Shown here in pieces: positions 23,703-31,885 of a DNA stretch of 41,917 nucleotides. Source of the stretch: a bacterium (GTDB lineage: Bacteria; Bacillota_I; Bacilli_A; RF39; UBA660); NCBI GenBank assembly GCA_030531905.1, contig JAUNMG010000009.1, forward strand, positions 1 through 41,917. The letters are read 5' to 3'. Numbering within the stretch: position 1 is the first letter of the stretch; each line of letters opens with the position of its first letter. The notes beneath the pieces were generated by a model that was given only the letters and a program-made list of their open reading frames with translations, did not search any database and was not told the origin of the DNA. The translations under genes and the position numbers were made by a program.

Positions 23703-25452
23703 TTTTTTTTGTTATTTCGTCATTTATTTTTGTTATAAATTCATCTATTGATATAGTTGTTGTATCACGACTTCCATGTAGGCGATAACTTACAGTTTGA
23801 CTATCTTTTTCTTGATCTCCTAAAATTAAAGTATATTTAATTTTTTTAGTTTGAGCTTCACGTAAACGATAACCTAATTTTTCATTACGATCATCAACTT
23901 CACATCTTATATTAGCTTTGTCTAGCATATCTTTTACATAGTGAGCATACTCTCCTTGATGTTCGCTTGAAACAGGAATAATACTAACTTGAACTGGTGC
24001 TAACCAAAGAGGTAAATTGCCTTTTGTTTCTTCAAGTAAGAATGCAATAAATCTATCTAATGAACCAAGAATTGCTCTATGGATAACTACAGGTCTTACT
24101 TTTTTACCAGATTCATCGACATATTCAAGTTCAAATCTTTCTGGAAGTAGGAAATCTAATTGACAAGTTGATAAAGTTACATCATGACCAATTGCACTTT
24201 TTACTTGAACATCTAATTTAGGTCCATAGAAAGCTGCTTCACCTTCTGCTTCATAATATGGAATTTCTAGTTCATTTAACACTTTACGTAGTTCATTTTC
24301 AGCCATATCCCACATTTCATCATTATCAAAATATTTTTCTTTATCATTTTTATCTCTTAGAGAAAGTCTAAATTCATAATCATTAAAGCCAAAATCTTTG
24401 TAAACATCTAATATTAACTTAACAACTCCTGCAAATTCATCTTTGATTTGACTTGGCATGCAGAAAATATGAGAATCATTTTGAGTGAATGCACGGGTTC
24501 TTTCAATACCACATAATGAGCCACTTGATTCATATCTAAAATCGTTGGCAACTTCTGCAAGTCTAATTGGTAGGTCACGATATGAATGTAGAGAATTTTT
24601 AAACATCATCATATGATGAGGACAGTTCATCGGTCTTAATACATATGCTTCATCATCTAATTCCATTGCTGGAAACATATCTTCTTTATAATGATCCCAA
24701 TGTCCTGATGTTTTATATAAATCAACATTTCCAAGTGATGGTGTCATAACATGTTTATATCCCAAAGCAAGTTCTTTTTCAGTAATATAATCAACTAAAG
24801 CTTTTCTTACTAAGAAACCATTAGGTAACCACATAGGAAGACCTCTACCTACTAAATCAGCAAACATAAATATTCCTAATTCTTTTCCTAGTTTTCTATG
24901 ATCTCTTTGTTTACATTCTTCTAAGAATTCTAAATGTTTTTCTAATGCTTCTTCACTATCAAAACAAATACCATAAATTCTTTGAAGCATTTTGTTTTTA
25001 GCGTCCCCCTTCCAGTAAGCACCAGATACTTTTAATAATTTAAAATATTTTAATTCTTTAACTGTATCTACATGTGGTCCACGACAAAGGTCTGTAAAAT
25101 CTCCTTGAGTATAACAACTTATTGTTGTTGATTCTTCATCCATTCTAGAAATCAAATCGATTTTATAAGGATCATCTTTGAATTTTTCTAAGGCTTCATC
25201 TTTAGATAACTCTTCACGAACAATTCTTTTTCCATCTTTTGATATTTTCTTCATTTCCTTTTCTATTTTTGGAAGATCATCTTCAGTAATAACTTGATCT
25301 CCTAAATCAATATCGTAATAAAAACCTTCTTCTATTACTGGTCCAACCCAAAACTTAGCATTTGGATATAAATGTTTAACAGCTTGAGCAAGTAAATGTG
25401 CACATGAATGATTCATTACACTTAATTTTTCATCTTCTTTAATATTTATCAT
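23695..25452 (-). CDS. thrS: Threonyl-tRNA synthetase lacking the TGS domain
   Basis: 585-aa class II synthetase that charges tRNA-Thr. It begins directly with the editing domain (MNHSCAHLLAQAVKHLYP with the HxxxH zinc-like site, then SCYTQGDFTDLCRGPHV). The catalytic core has motif 2 RYESSGSLCGIERTRAFTQND, MNCPHHMMMFKN and motif 3 PVVIHRAILGSLDRFIAFLLE. A C-terminal anticodon domain follows (LAPVQVSIIPVS...). The usual N-terminal TGS domain (about 60 residues) is missing: the ATG at 25452 has AGGAG at good spacing and the T-box terminator lies just upstream. Expression is controlled by a tRNA-Thr T-box leader. Confidence 0.95.
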   Translation of the reverse strand: MINIKEDEKLSVMNHSCAHLLAQAVKHLYPNAKFWVGPVIEEGFYYDIDLGDQVITEDDLPKIEKEMKKISKDGKRIVREELSKDEALEKFKDDPYKIDLISRMDEESTTISCYTQGDFTDLCRGPHVDTVKELKYFKLLKVSGAYWKGDAKNKMLQRIYGICFDSEEALEKHLEFLEECKQRDHRKLGKELGIFMFADLVGRGLPMWLPNGFLVRKALVDYITEKELALGYKHVMTPSLGNVDLYKTSGHWDHYKEDMFPAMELDDEAYVLRPMNCPHHMMMFKNSLHSYRDLPIRLAEVANDFRYESSGSLCGIERTRAFTQNDSHIFCMPSQIKDEFAGVVKLILDVYKDFGFNDYEFRLSLRDKNDKEKYFDNDEMWDMAENELRKVLNELEIPYYEAEGEAAFYGPKLDVQVKSAIGHDVTLSTCQLDFLLPERFELEYVDESGKKVRPVVIHRAILGSLDRFIAFLLEETKGNLPLWLAPVQVSIIPVSSEHQGEYAHYVKDMLDKANIRCEVDDRNEKLGYRLREAQTKKIKYTLILGDQEKDSQTVSYRLHGSRDTTTISIDEFITKINDEITKKSY

Positions 25453-25469
25453 AATATTCTCCTTTCAAA

Positions 25470-25680
25470 ATAAAAAGCACCCAATTTCTTGGAGTGCTTA
25501 AAACACGGTACCATCCCAGTATTTATCTTAATTTAAATAACGGAAATTATCCGGAATTACTTTTCATAATTCAACTAGTAAGGTAGTAATCAATTTAACG
25601 TTTAATTCATTCTCACCAACCATGAATTCTCTTAATAAACAATTAAATAATCGTGTCCTTAATCACTGTTTTTACAAATT
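25470..25680 (-). promoter_or_regulatory. T-box leader (tRNA-Thr sensing) of thrS
   Basis: Minus-strand leader with stem I element GGTTGGTGAGAATGAATT, a candidate specifier region GATTACTACC (ACT or ACC, both Thr), and the conserved T-box TGGGATGGTACCGTG at 25505-25519 (reverse strand). A terminator hairpin follows (AAGCACTCC...GGGTGCTT, 25475-25499) with a T run. Uncharged tRNA-Thr would stabilise the antiterminator through the T-box bulge and allow thrS transcription. The specifier codon is inferred from position, not from a fold. Confidence 0.9.
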
Positions 25681-25681
25681 T

Positions 25682-25710
25682 ATAATACCACAGGGAATAT
25701 ATTTTTGCAA
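25682..25710 (-). promoter_or_regulatory. Promoter of the thrS T-box leader
   Basis: TTGCAA (-35, 25705-25710) and TATTAT (-10, 25682-25687) on the minus strand with a 17-base spacer, directly before the T-box leader: a good housekeeping-sigma promoter. Confidence 0.7.
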
Positions 25711-25716
25711 GAAAAA

Positions 25717-25735
25717 AAGCAAGATAATCTTGCTT
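25717..25735 (-). terminator. Terminator after the TasA-like gene
   Basis: Near-perfect stem GCAAGAT/ATCTTGC with a 1-base centre, followed by T7-8 on the minus strand, just beyond the stop at 25742. Confidence 0.85.
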
Positions 25736-25741
25736 TAATTA

Positions 25742-26422
25742 CTATTGACCAGCGTAAGCTTCGTCTTCTTCAATACCAGTTTGAGTAGCATCAACTCTTA
25801 ATTTACCAGAATATACAGCAGATAATTTCTTATCATCTTGTGTTTTTTGTAAATCAGAATTTACAGCATCTTGATCAATCCATAATCTTACTTCATAAAC
25901 AATGTATTGATTAGCTTCTAAAGGTTTTGTTCCTGTACTAGTATCTAATGTTGCAGAAGTTCCTGCTTCATCTGAAATTTCAGATAAAAGAACTGTTTTT
26001 GTATTTTCAGAATCAGTAGTATCTGTATCTACATTACGAGTATCTCCTACTTGATTTTTGATAACTTTAGTTATATGACATTTAATACGATTTAAAGGCA
26101 TATCAAACTCAGTTTCAGCATCTATACCTTGTTTATCTAAGTAAACAGTATATTCACTTGGAACAGTACCTGTATTTTCAAGTACAAATTTATATGGAGT
26201 TTGTTCACGTCCTTCAGCATCAGTTATAGGAACAGCATTTTCAATACTAATACCTTCTGATTCATCTTGAATTTCCATAGCTAAAGTACCTGCTTCAATT
26301 CTTGTAGTTTTAGTACCATTTAAAGTTAAAGTTAACCATGCATAAGTTCCTCCAATTAATAATACTAAAGCTAAAGCTAAAGCAACAATCTTCTTTCCAT
26401 TACCTTTCTTTTCTTTATTCAT
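25742..26422 (-). CDS. TasA/camelysin-like exported protein
   Basis: About 226 aa. A Lys-rich N-terminus and one membrane segment (VALALALVLLIGGTYAWLTL) are followed by TLNGTKTTRIEAGTLAMEI. This is the TasA/camelysin signal and first strands, normally cut by SipW and assembled into biofilm fibres. The mature part is beta-rich and acidic (FVLENTGTVPSEYTVYLDKQ, YIVYEVRLWID). No sipW is nearby. The ATG at 26422 is preceded by TAGGTG; the in-frame GTG at 26431 falls within that site. Its own terminator makes it monocistronic. It shares the N-terminal signal type with the protein at 19792-21183. Confidence 0.75.
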   Translation of the reverse strand: MNKEKKGNGKKIVALALALVLLIGGTYAWLTLTLNGTKTTRIEAGTLAMEIQDESEGISIENAVPITDAEGREQTPYKFVLENTGTVPSEYTVYLDKQGIDAETEFDMPLNRIKCHITKVIKNQVGDTRNVDTDTTDSENTKTVLLSEISDEAGTSATLDTSTGTKPLEANQYIVYEVRLWIDQDAVNSDLQKTQDDKKLSAVYSGKLRVDATQTGIEEDEAYAGQ

Positions 26423-26482
26423 CTTTTTCACCTACCTTATAATCTAAGAATACATTATTTTTTTCTAACAATCAACTATTTT

Positions 26483-28495
26483 TTAATTTTTTTTAGATTT
26501 ATTGACATCGTTTTTCCTTCTAGACATCTTCTTTTGTAATTGAAAGTCATCTAAAAAATAGTTTATAGCATTATTTTGCGCATTAATTATATTTTTATTC
26601 TTAATAATATCATCTTCTAAGGCATATAAATCTTTATCTGTTGGATTATTAAAGTAACAAATGTCAAGTGCATGTTCATTTACAATGTCCGCACTTCTTC
26701 TTAATACAGATGAACAATGAGTATAATTTTCTAGTCCTAAGCCATCATGTCTTCCAGAAATATCATATCTACCATTTGGATATATTCCAAGTAAACTGTC
26801 AAATAAATAATTAAATTTTTCCTTATCAGCTTTAAAATCAAAGTTATTTATTATTTCTTGTAGTTTTTGATTACAATCATCATTTATTTCATGAACTCTA
26901 AGTAAAAGTGGATAATCTCTTTTTTTATCTTTAAACCAATTAGCTACTTCACTACCTAATAAAATCATAGCATTAGAAACTATTTTTTCACTTCTACTAT
27001 TTCCTAAAATTAAATCTGCAGGATTATTTGCCTGTTGTTTTACAGTTTCATAAATTTTTGTTGGATGAAACTTTTTTTCTAAAGAGGCTGTAACATCACT
27101 CAATAAATTAACTGTAATTGCCAATTTTTTGTTGATAGAAGCCCCCCCCTCATTGAATATTTCATTGACTTCTTTATATGTCATTTGCTTACTATTCGTG
27201 ATAATTGTTTTTTGAAAATTTTTATTGATAATATTGCCATCTTTATCGATTTCAAAAAAGTACGAATTAGCAAGTCTTTTTTGACCTTCTAATAATGAGG
27301 CATCTATTGCTGAAAATTGATATGGTAGTATTGGAATAATACTTTTATAAGATTCTTCATCTGATGTAGAAACACTATTTTTAGCTAAATAGATTGTACT
27401 TCCTCTTGAAATTGCCTCTTGAACAATTTGAGATTTATATGGTAAATATCCTAAAACAGAAGCAATATGAATACCCAATAAATAATTTCCATTAGGAAGC
27501 ATTTTAACTGACAAAGCATCATCTATTTCTTTAGCACTATTTCCATCTATCGTAATAATCATTTCATCATTACCTATTATTTTTCTATCTGGATATACCA
27601 TTTTACTATAAGTTGTTTGATACATTTTTAACTCATTTGTTATTTCTTCAGCAAAATCTATCTTTACATTATAGTATTTACCCATATTTTTGACACTTTT
27701 ATCAACTAAATCATTTATGATAATTGATTTTAAGTTAGAAAAAGCATCTAACTTTTGTTTATAATTTCCAACTTTTTTATCTAATTTACCAATACCATCA
27801 TAAATTAATTGTAAACATTTTGTCTTTTCTAGATTATCAATATTAAATTCTTTTTTACTGTTAAATAAAGATAGCATATTATTATAATACAATAAATCTT
27901 CATTTTGCTCTAAAGTTTTAGCATTCACTACTATGTTTATATAATTATCTATTAACCCATAAAATATTGAGTTCTGGTTTTTATCTTTTGAATTAATAAT
28001 ATTCGGAAAGTTTTTTAAAATTTGTTCAATATAGTTTACGTTTTTAACATTAAATAAAAAGTAACTAAAAAATTCGTAATAGTTGTTTTGAACTGTATCT
28101 AATTTATCTTGTAACGAGTAAATTATTTCATTAAAATTATCTATTCTTTTTTGAACTTTCCTTCTTGAGAAAAATTCACTCCTTCTTTCCTGACTTATAA
28201 AGTCTACTCTTTCTGTTAATTTAGTTAATTTTTTCTTTAATTTTTTTCTATTTAAATCCGGATATTTTTCAATTAAAACTTCAATGTATCTTAAAGCATT
28301 AAATAAATAGGTAAAATCATCTTGAAAAATAATGTTATCAATTTCAGTGTTCAAAAAGGCAATAAGCGAGTTTTCTATCAATGTACTATCATCATCTAAG
28401 AGTAATTCTTCAAACTTCCTTCTAGATATATGATCTCCTACCTTAAAGTATTTTCTAACTATTTCTATTGTTCTTTCTTTTTCACTCTTTGCCAT
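26483..28495 (-). CDS. RNB-domain ribonuclease (RNase II/R-like)
   Basis: 670 aa. The first 270 residues are charged and helical with no cold-shock domain. The RNB exoribonuclease core starts at ITIDGNSAKEIDDALSV: three of four catalytic Asp are kept, with Glu where RNase II has Asp207. It continues with LGIHIASVLGYL, RGSTIYLA, ILPYQFSAIDASLLEGQKRLA and ends HCSSVLRRSADIVNEHAL (the usual RRYADLVNH region). The S1 domain found C-terminally in RNase R is absent. It probably degrades RNA 3' to 5', or has lost processivity. It lies 4 bases after dnaI, where Bacillus has other genes. ATG at 28495 follows TAGGAGG. Confidence 0.75.
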   Translation of the reverse strand: MAKSEKERTIEIVRKYFKVGDHISRRKFEELLLDDDSTLIENSLIAFLNTEIDNIIFQDDFTYLFNALRYIEVLIEKYPDLNRKKLKKKLTKLTERVDFISQERRSEFFSRRKVQKRIDNFNEIIYSLQDKLDTVQNNYYEFFSYFLFNVKNVNYIEQILKNFPNIINSKDKNQNSIFYGLIDNYINIVVNAKTLEQNEDLLYYNNMLSLFNSKKEFNIDNLEKTKCLQLIYDGIGKLDKKVGNYKQKLDAFSNLKSIIINDLVDKSVKNMGKYYNVKIDFAEEITNELKMYQTTYSKMVYPDRKIIGNDEMIITIDGNSAKEIDDALSVKMLPNGNYLLGIHIASVLGYLPYKSQIVQEAISRGSTIYLAKNSVSTSDEESYKSIIPILPYQFSAIDASLLEGQKRLANSYFFEIDKDGNIINKNFQKTIITNSKQMTYKEVNEIFNEGGASINKKLAITVNLLSDVTASLEKKFHPTKIYETVKQQANNPADLILGNSRSEKIVSNAMILLGSEVANWFKDKKRDYPLLLRVHEINDDCNQKLQEIINNFDFKADKEKFNYLFDSLLGIYPNGRYDISGRHDGLGLENYTHCSSVLRRSADIVNEHALDICYFNNPTDKDLYALEDDIIKNKNIINAQNNAINYFLDDFQLQKKMSRRKNDVNKSKKN

Positions 28496-28499
28496 AAGT

Positions 28500-29402
28500 C
28501 TACCTCCTATTTTTACTTATTAATTTAATTTCTACTGTAAGTTGCTTTATTCTTTCTATAATTCTTCTTGCTTTAACTCTATCAACTCCAGTTGATGTTA
28601 AAGATAAATTATTTTCTAATTCTTCCAGTGTTAAATTTGAAGTAAAAAATGTCGGTAAATCTTCTTCCATTCGATATTGTAATATTGGTCCTAAAACTTC
28701 ATCTCTATTAAAGCTAGTTACGTTTTCAGCCCCAATATCATCTAAAAGTAATAAATCTGCTTTCTTAATATAATTAAACTTTTCTTCATAGTCTTTATTG
28801 AATGAAGACTTTAAATCTCTTAAAAATTCAGGGTAATAGACAATGGCACACTTATACCCTTTTTTTGCCATGTCATTAAAAAGCGCAGAAATAAGATATG
28901 TTTTGCCTGAGCCAAATGAACCATTTAAATATAGTCCCTTTACTTGCTCTTTATTTTGATATTTCTTTATAAACTCTGTAATATATTTTAATATTGGCAC
29001 ACGATTAACATCATCTTTATACAAATCTTTAAATGATGCTTTTTTTAATTCTTCACTTGCCTCATAATAATTAATATTTTTTAAATAAGCTTTTTCTTTT
29101 TCTGTTTCTTTTAATCTATTGCACATAACATAAGAAAAATTAATAGTATCATTTTCCTTTAACGGAGTGTAACAATAACCTTTAATTTGATTCTTACATG
29201 AAGAAAATTCTTTACAATTTTTACAGTTAGAATATTCTTTTGCAGCATCTTCTAATTTAGATGTATATTTAATTAATATTTCTTCTTCTATAGGTAGTGT
29301 TTTAATAAATTCAGAAAAATCTTTATTACTGCAAGCATCCATAAATGAATGTTTCAAGTCAAGTGATTTCTTATTTTTAACCAATGTATTAATATTTTGC
29401 AT
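28500..29402 (-). CDS. dnaI: DnaI-like primosomal helicase loader
   Basis: About 300-aa AAA+ ATPase that loads the replicative helicase DnaC. The N-terminal domain has a Cys cluster (CKNCKEFSSC...GYC) matching the DnaI zinc-binding module. The ATPase domain has Walker A LNGSFGSGKTYLI, Walker B LLLLDDIGAE, sensor-1 FFTSNLT and a C-terminal Arg-rich helix VDRVKARRIIERIKQL. ATG at 29402 follows GGTGGTG; upstream in-frame codons to 29417 overlap this site. It heads an operon with the RNB ribonuclease. In Bacillus dnaI follows dnaB and lies near thrS; dnaB is not visible here. Confidence 0.88.
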   Translation of the reverse strand: MQNINTLVKNKKSLDLKHSFMDACSNKDFSEFIKTLPIEEEILIKYTSKLEDAAKEYSNCKNCKEFSSCKNQIKGYCYTPLKENDTINFSYVMCNRLKETEKEKAYLKNINYYEASEELKKASFKDLYKDDVNRVPILKYITEFIKKYQNKEQVKGLYLNGSFGSGKTYLISALFNDMAKKGYKCAIVYYPEFLRDLKSSFNKDYEEKFNYIKKADLLLLDDIGAENVTSFNRDEVLGPILQYRMEEDLPTFFTSNLTLEELENNLSLTSTGVDRVKARRIIERIKQLTVEIKLISKNRR

Positions 29403-29471
29403 AAGAATCACCACCATTAATTTAATTGTAATAAATTTCTTTTAAGATTGCAACAATTTTAAAGAAAAAAA

Positions 29472-29490
29472 AGCAGATAGTTAGTCTGCT
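29472..29490 (-). terminator. Terminator after the YHGS-motif gene
   Basis: Stem AGCAGA/TCTGCT with a 7-base loop and a following T8 on the minus strand. Confidence 0.8.
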
Positions 29491-29498
29491 ATTAGCCA

Positions 29499-30275
29499 TT
29501 ACTTTTTATGATGAGTAGTAATATTTTTTTCACAATATGAATTATATAAATCATCCATTTGATTTTTTAATTTTGGATATGCATTACAAATGCTGATATA
29601 TGCAGATTCAATATACTGTTCATCATCTGGATTTGATATTTGTCTTTTTATTCTATTTTCAAAAATATCTATCAAATCAAGCTCATTATAATGAAAATCA
29701 TAGTTAAATTCATTTAAAAATTCATTTACTTTTTCAAGTAAGTTTGGATGTAGATATACTATTCTATCAAATTTATTTTTTGGAAGATTCATATTTAATT
29801 TTTCTTTGTAGAATCTATATTTATTTAAAATATGTGAACGATCAGATTCAAAACAGTTAGGTTTATCTGGATATCTATATATTTTTAGTAATCCATCTTT
29901 TTCTGCCTCACGTAAACCGTCAAAAACATTTTCGTAGATTTCCTCATTAATAACATCTACCCCTACATCTGAAACAACTTCTTTGAAACCAGTATGAATA
30001 TCTTTAAATGTTTCATCAGAAAAAGAGTATATTGACGAACTATTCGAATACATCTTTTCAAACGCACCTGGTATATTTTCAACTAATTCCCAAGGTCCAT
30101 TTTTATCGTTATCAAAATGTCCAATATCGTAAGTTAAATCGTCTCCACATCTTCCACTAAAATGCAGTGCTAAAACCTTTTCTGGAGTTGCATAAACATA
30201 TTCTCCATGAGTAGACTTTCTAGGTTCCAATCTTTTTAATCCGTGTTCTTTACTACCGTGATATACAATTTTCAC
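29499..30275 (-). CDS. Hypothetical protein with YHGS motif (possible ADP-ribosyltransferase-like fold)
   Basis: 258 aa, soluble, GTG start at 30275 (GAAGGT upstream). The N-terminus KIVYHGSKEHGLKRLEPRKS followed by GEYVYATPEKVLALHFSGR has the pattern YHGS...G.YVYAT...AL.F seen in ADP-ribosyltransferase-like proteins (His and Tyr of an H-Y-E triad). A later Glu such as in FESDRSH or ENIPGAFEKM could complete it. The C-terminal half is helical (FDRIVYLHPNLLEKVNEF). I do not know a characterised homologue. First gene of the accessory island between dnaI and comEC. A role in defence or effector biology is only a possibility. Confidence 0.55.
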   Translation of the reverse strand: MKIVYHGSKEHGLKRLEPRKSTHGEYVYATPEKVLALHFSGRCGDDLTYDIGHFDNDKNGPWELVENIPGAFEKMYSNSSSIYSFSDETFKDIHTGFKEVVSDVGVDVINEEIYENVFDGLREAEKDGLLKIYRYPDKPNCFESDRSHILNKYRFYKEKLNMNLPKNKFDRIVYLHPNLLEKVNEFLNEFNYDFHYNELDLIDIFENRIKRQISNPDDEQYIESAYISICNAYPKLKNQMDDLYNSYCEKNITTHHKK

Positions 30276-30311
30276 AATTTTACCTTCTTTCTAAATACAT
30301 CAACTGTTACA

Positions 30312-30584
30312 CTAATTTTTTCTTTGAATGTCAATATTATCTATTAAATAGTAATATTCTTTAGATTGAGATTTCAAATCTGCTATTTTTAAATCAAACA
30401 ATGAGGCAATATCATTTTCTTCAAATTTATTTATTAGATTATTTAACTGTAAGTAGTCCATACTATCTATATTAATATCATGATAGATTAAATTACTAAT
30501 CACCAAAATTTCTTGTATATATCTCTTTAATTGAAGATATACACCATCAGCTAATAAAATTTCTTTTAAGTATCTGTATGTTAT
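30312..30584 (-). pseudogene. Decayed copy of the HD-domain gene (HD core deleted)
   Basis: A 90-codon remnant that matches the beginning (LKEILLADGVYLQLKRYIQEI) and end (ISNLIYHDINIDSMDYLQLN...) of the intact HD gene at 30656-31228. About 100 codons in between, including the HDIG residues, are missing. The original ATG has become ATA (30582-30584). In the intact gene the two junction sites share the 8-bp direct repeat CAAGAAAT, and the copy retains a single CAAGAAAT, so the deletion arose by recombination between short repeats after a tandem duplication. Confidence 0.85.
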
Positions 30585-30655
30585 ACTATTACCTCTAAAA
30601 TTATTTTATCACGTATAATACTGATTAGTAAATGAATTAAATTTAAGTAATTTAA

Positions 30656-31228
30656 TTATCGTGAATTTTTATATTTAACTGATTTTTCTCTTTGGGCATC
30701 AATATTATCTAGAAGATAATGATAATTTCTGGATTGAGATTTTAAATCTGCCTTCTTTAAATTAAATAATAATTCAATATCTTTTCCTTCAAATTCATCT
30801 ATTAAACTATTTAACTGAAAAGAATCCATATTATCCAAATTAATGTCATGGTAATATATCAAATTACTAATCAATAAAATTTCTTGGGAAGAAAGCTCAA
30901 ACTTTTCTTGATATTTTTTAAATATATTTAAAGACTCATTCCAATGATTGTAAAAGTGTCCTTCTTTATTTTCATCTTCTTTATATACTAATGGTTTACC
31001 AATATCATGAAACAATGCAGAAAGTCTTAAACAAAGATTTGGTTCAGTATAAGAAACAACATGTAATATATGTTCATAAACATCATAAATATGCCATTTA
31101 CTATTTTGTTCAAAACCCTTACACCTTTCTAATTCAGGTATAAGTTTAAAGATTTCTTGTTCATGTTTCTTTAATTGAAGATATACATCATCAACTAATA
31201 AAATTTCTTTTAATTCATTATATGTCAT
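30656..31228 (-). CDS. HD-domain phosphohydrolase
   Basis: 190-aa stand-alone HD-domain protein. Metal ligands: H in KWHIYDVYEHILHVV, HD in LSALFHDIGKP, H in EGHFYNHWNES, and YYHDINLDNMD. This arrangement (HDIGKP, then GHxxH) resembles the HD domain of bacterial tRNA CCA-adding enzymes and related phosphohydrolases. The likely activity is metal-dependent hydrolysis of a nucleotide or RNA 2',3'-phosphate; the substrate is unknown. ATG at 31228 has GGATGTGAT upstream. Tandem to a decayed copy and to the comEC remnant in the accessory island. Confidence 0.75.
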   Translation of the reverse strand: MTYNELKEILLVDDVYLQLKKHEQEIFKLIPELERCKGFEQNSKWHIYDVYEHILHVVSYTEPNLCLRLSALFHDIGKPLVYKEDENKEGHFYNHWNESLNIFKKYQEKFELSSQEILLISNLIYYHDINLDNMDSFQLNSLIDEFEGKDIELLFNLKKADLKSQSRNYHYLLDNIDAQREKSVKYKNSR

Positions 31229-31274
31229 ACTATCACATCCAAAACTATTTTATCATAAATCTAGTATTTTCAAC

Positions 31275-31832
31275 TTAATTTATTTTTAATGTATCTAAAT
31301 CTATCTTTATAGAACCTTCTATGTCAGTTCTTAAATATCTAACTTTATATTTTTTTAGTTTTTCAATGGTTACTTTATGAGGATGATTAAATTTATTATC
31401 TTTACCACAAGATATCAAACCTAAACTTGGTCTAATTTCTTTTAATAAAGCTTCGCCCGTTGAAGTCTTTGAACCATGATGCCCCAGTTTTAAAATATCA
31501 ACATGTCCTAAATCATAAGTATCTAGTATATACTTTTCTGATTTAACAGAAGCATCCCCTGTTAAAAGAATCTTTATATTTTTATAATACATTAAAAGAA
31601 TAGTACTTGAGTCATTTTCATCTAAAAAAGCCTTATTTAATGAAATTAAAGAAATTCTACCAAGTTTTATTAAATAATTTTTTGCTATTTGAAAAGTTTT
31701 TTTATGATTCATAATTATCTTCTTTTCTAAAGAGTTAAATTTTCCCTGGTTAAGATAAATTTTATCAACGTTAAAGTTTCTAATTAGATTGATTGCTTCT
31801 CCAGCATGATCAAAATCCCCATGTGGTGATTG
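31275..31832 (-). pseudogene. 3' remnant of a second, divergent comEC (metallo-beta-lactamase domain)
   Basis: The open frame on the minus strand from 31832 reads PHGDFDHAGEAINLIRNFNV, then KNIKILLTGDAS, VDILKLGHHGSKTS and FNHPHKVTIEKL. These are the C-terminal metallo-beta-lactamase-type motifs of ComEC. It lacks the membrane part and the first metal-binding strand, and an in-frame TGA precedes it. It aligns along its whole length with the end of the intact comEC at 33216-35303 but is clearly divergent, so it is not a recent tandem duplication. An internal ATG at 31712 would give a 145-aa product without the HxHxDH site. Confidence 0.8.
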
Positions 31833-31863
31833 TCAAAAAGTAAGTCGAATTTAAGCAAAGAAA

Positions 31864-31885
31864 AAATAGTGCATTCACACTATTT
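31864..31885 (-). terminator. Terminator at the end of the DinD-Nudix gene
   Basis: Stem AAATAGTG/CACTATTT with a 6-base loop, overlapping the stop codon and followed by T-rich sequence on the minus strand. Confidence 0.8.
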
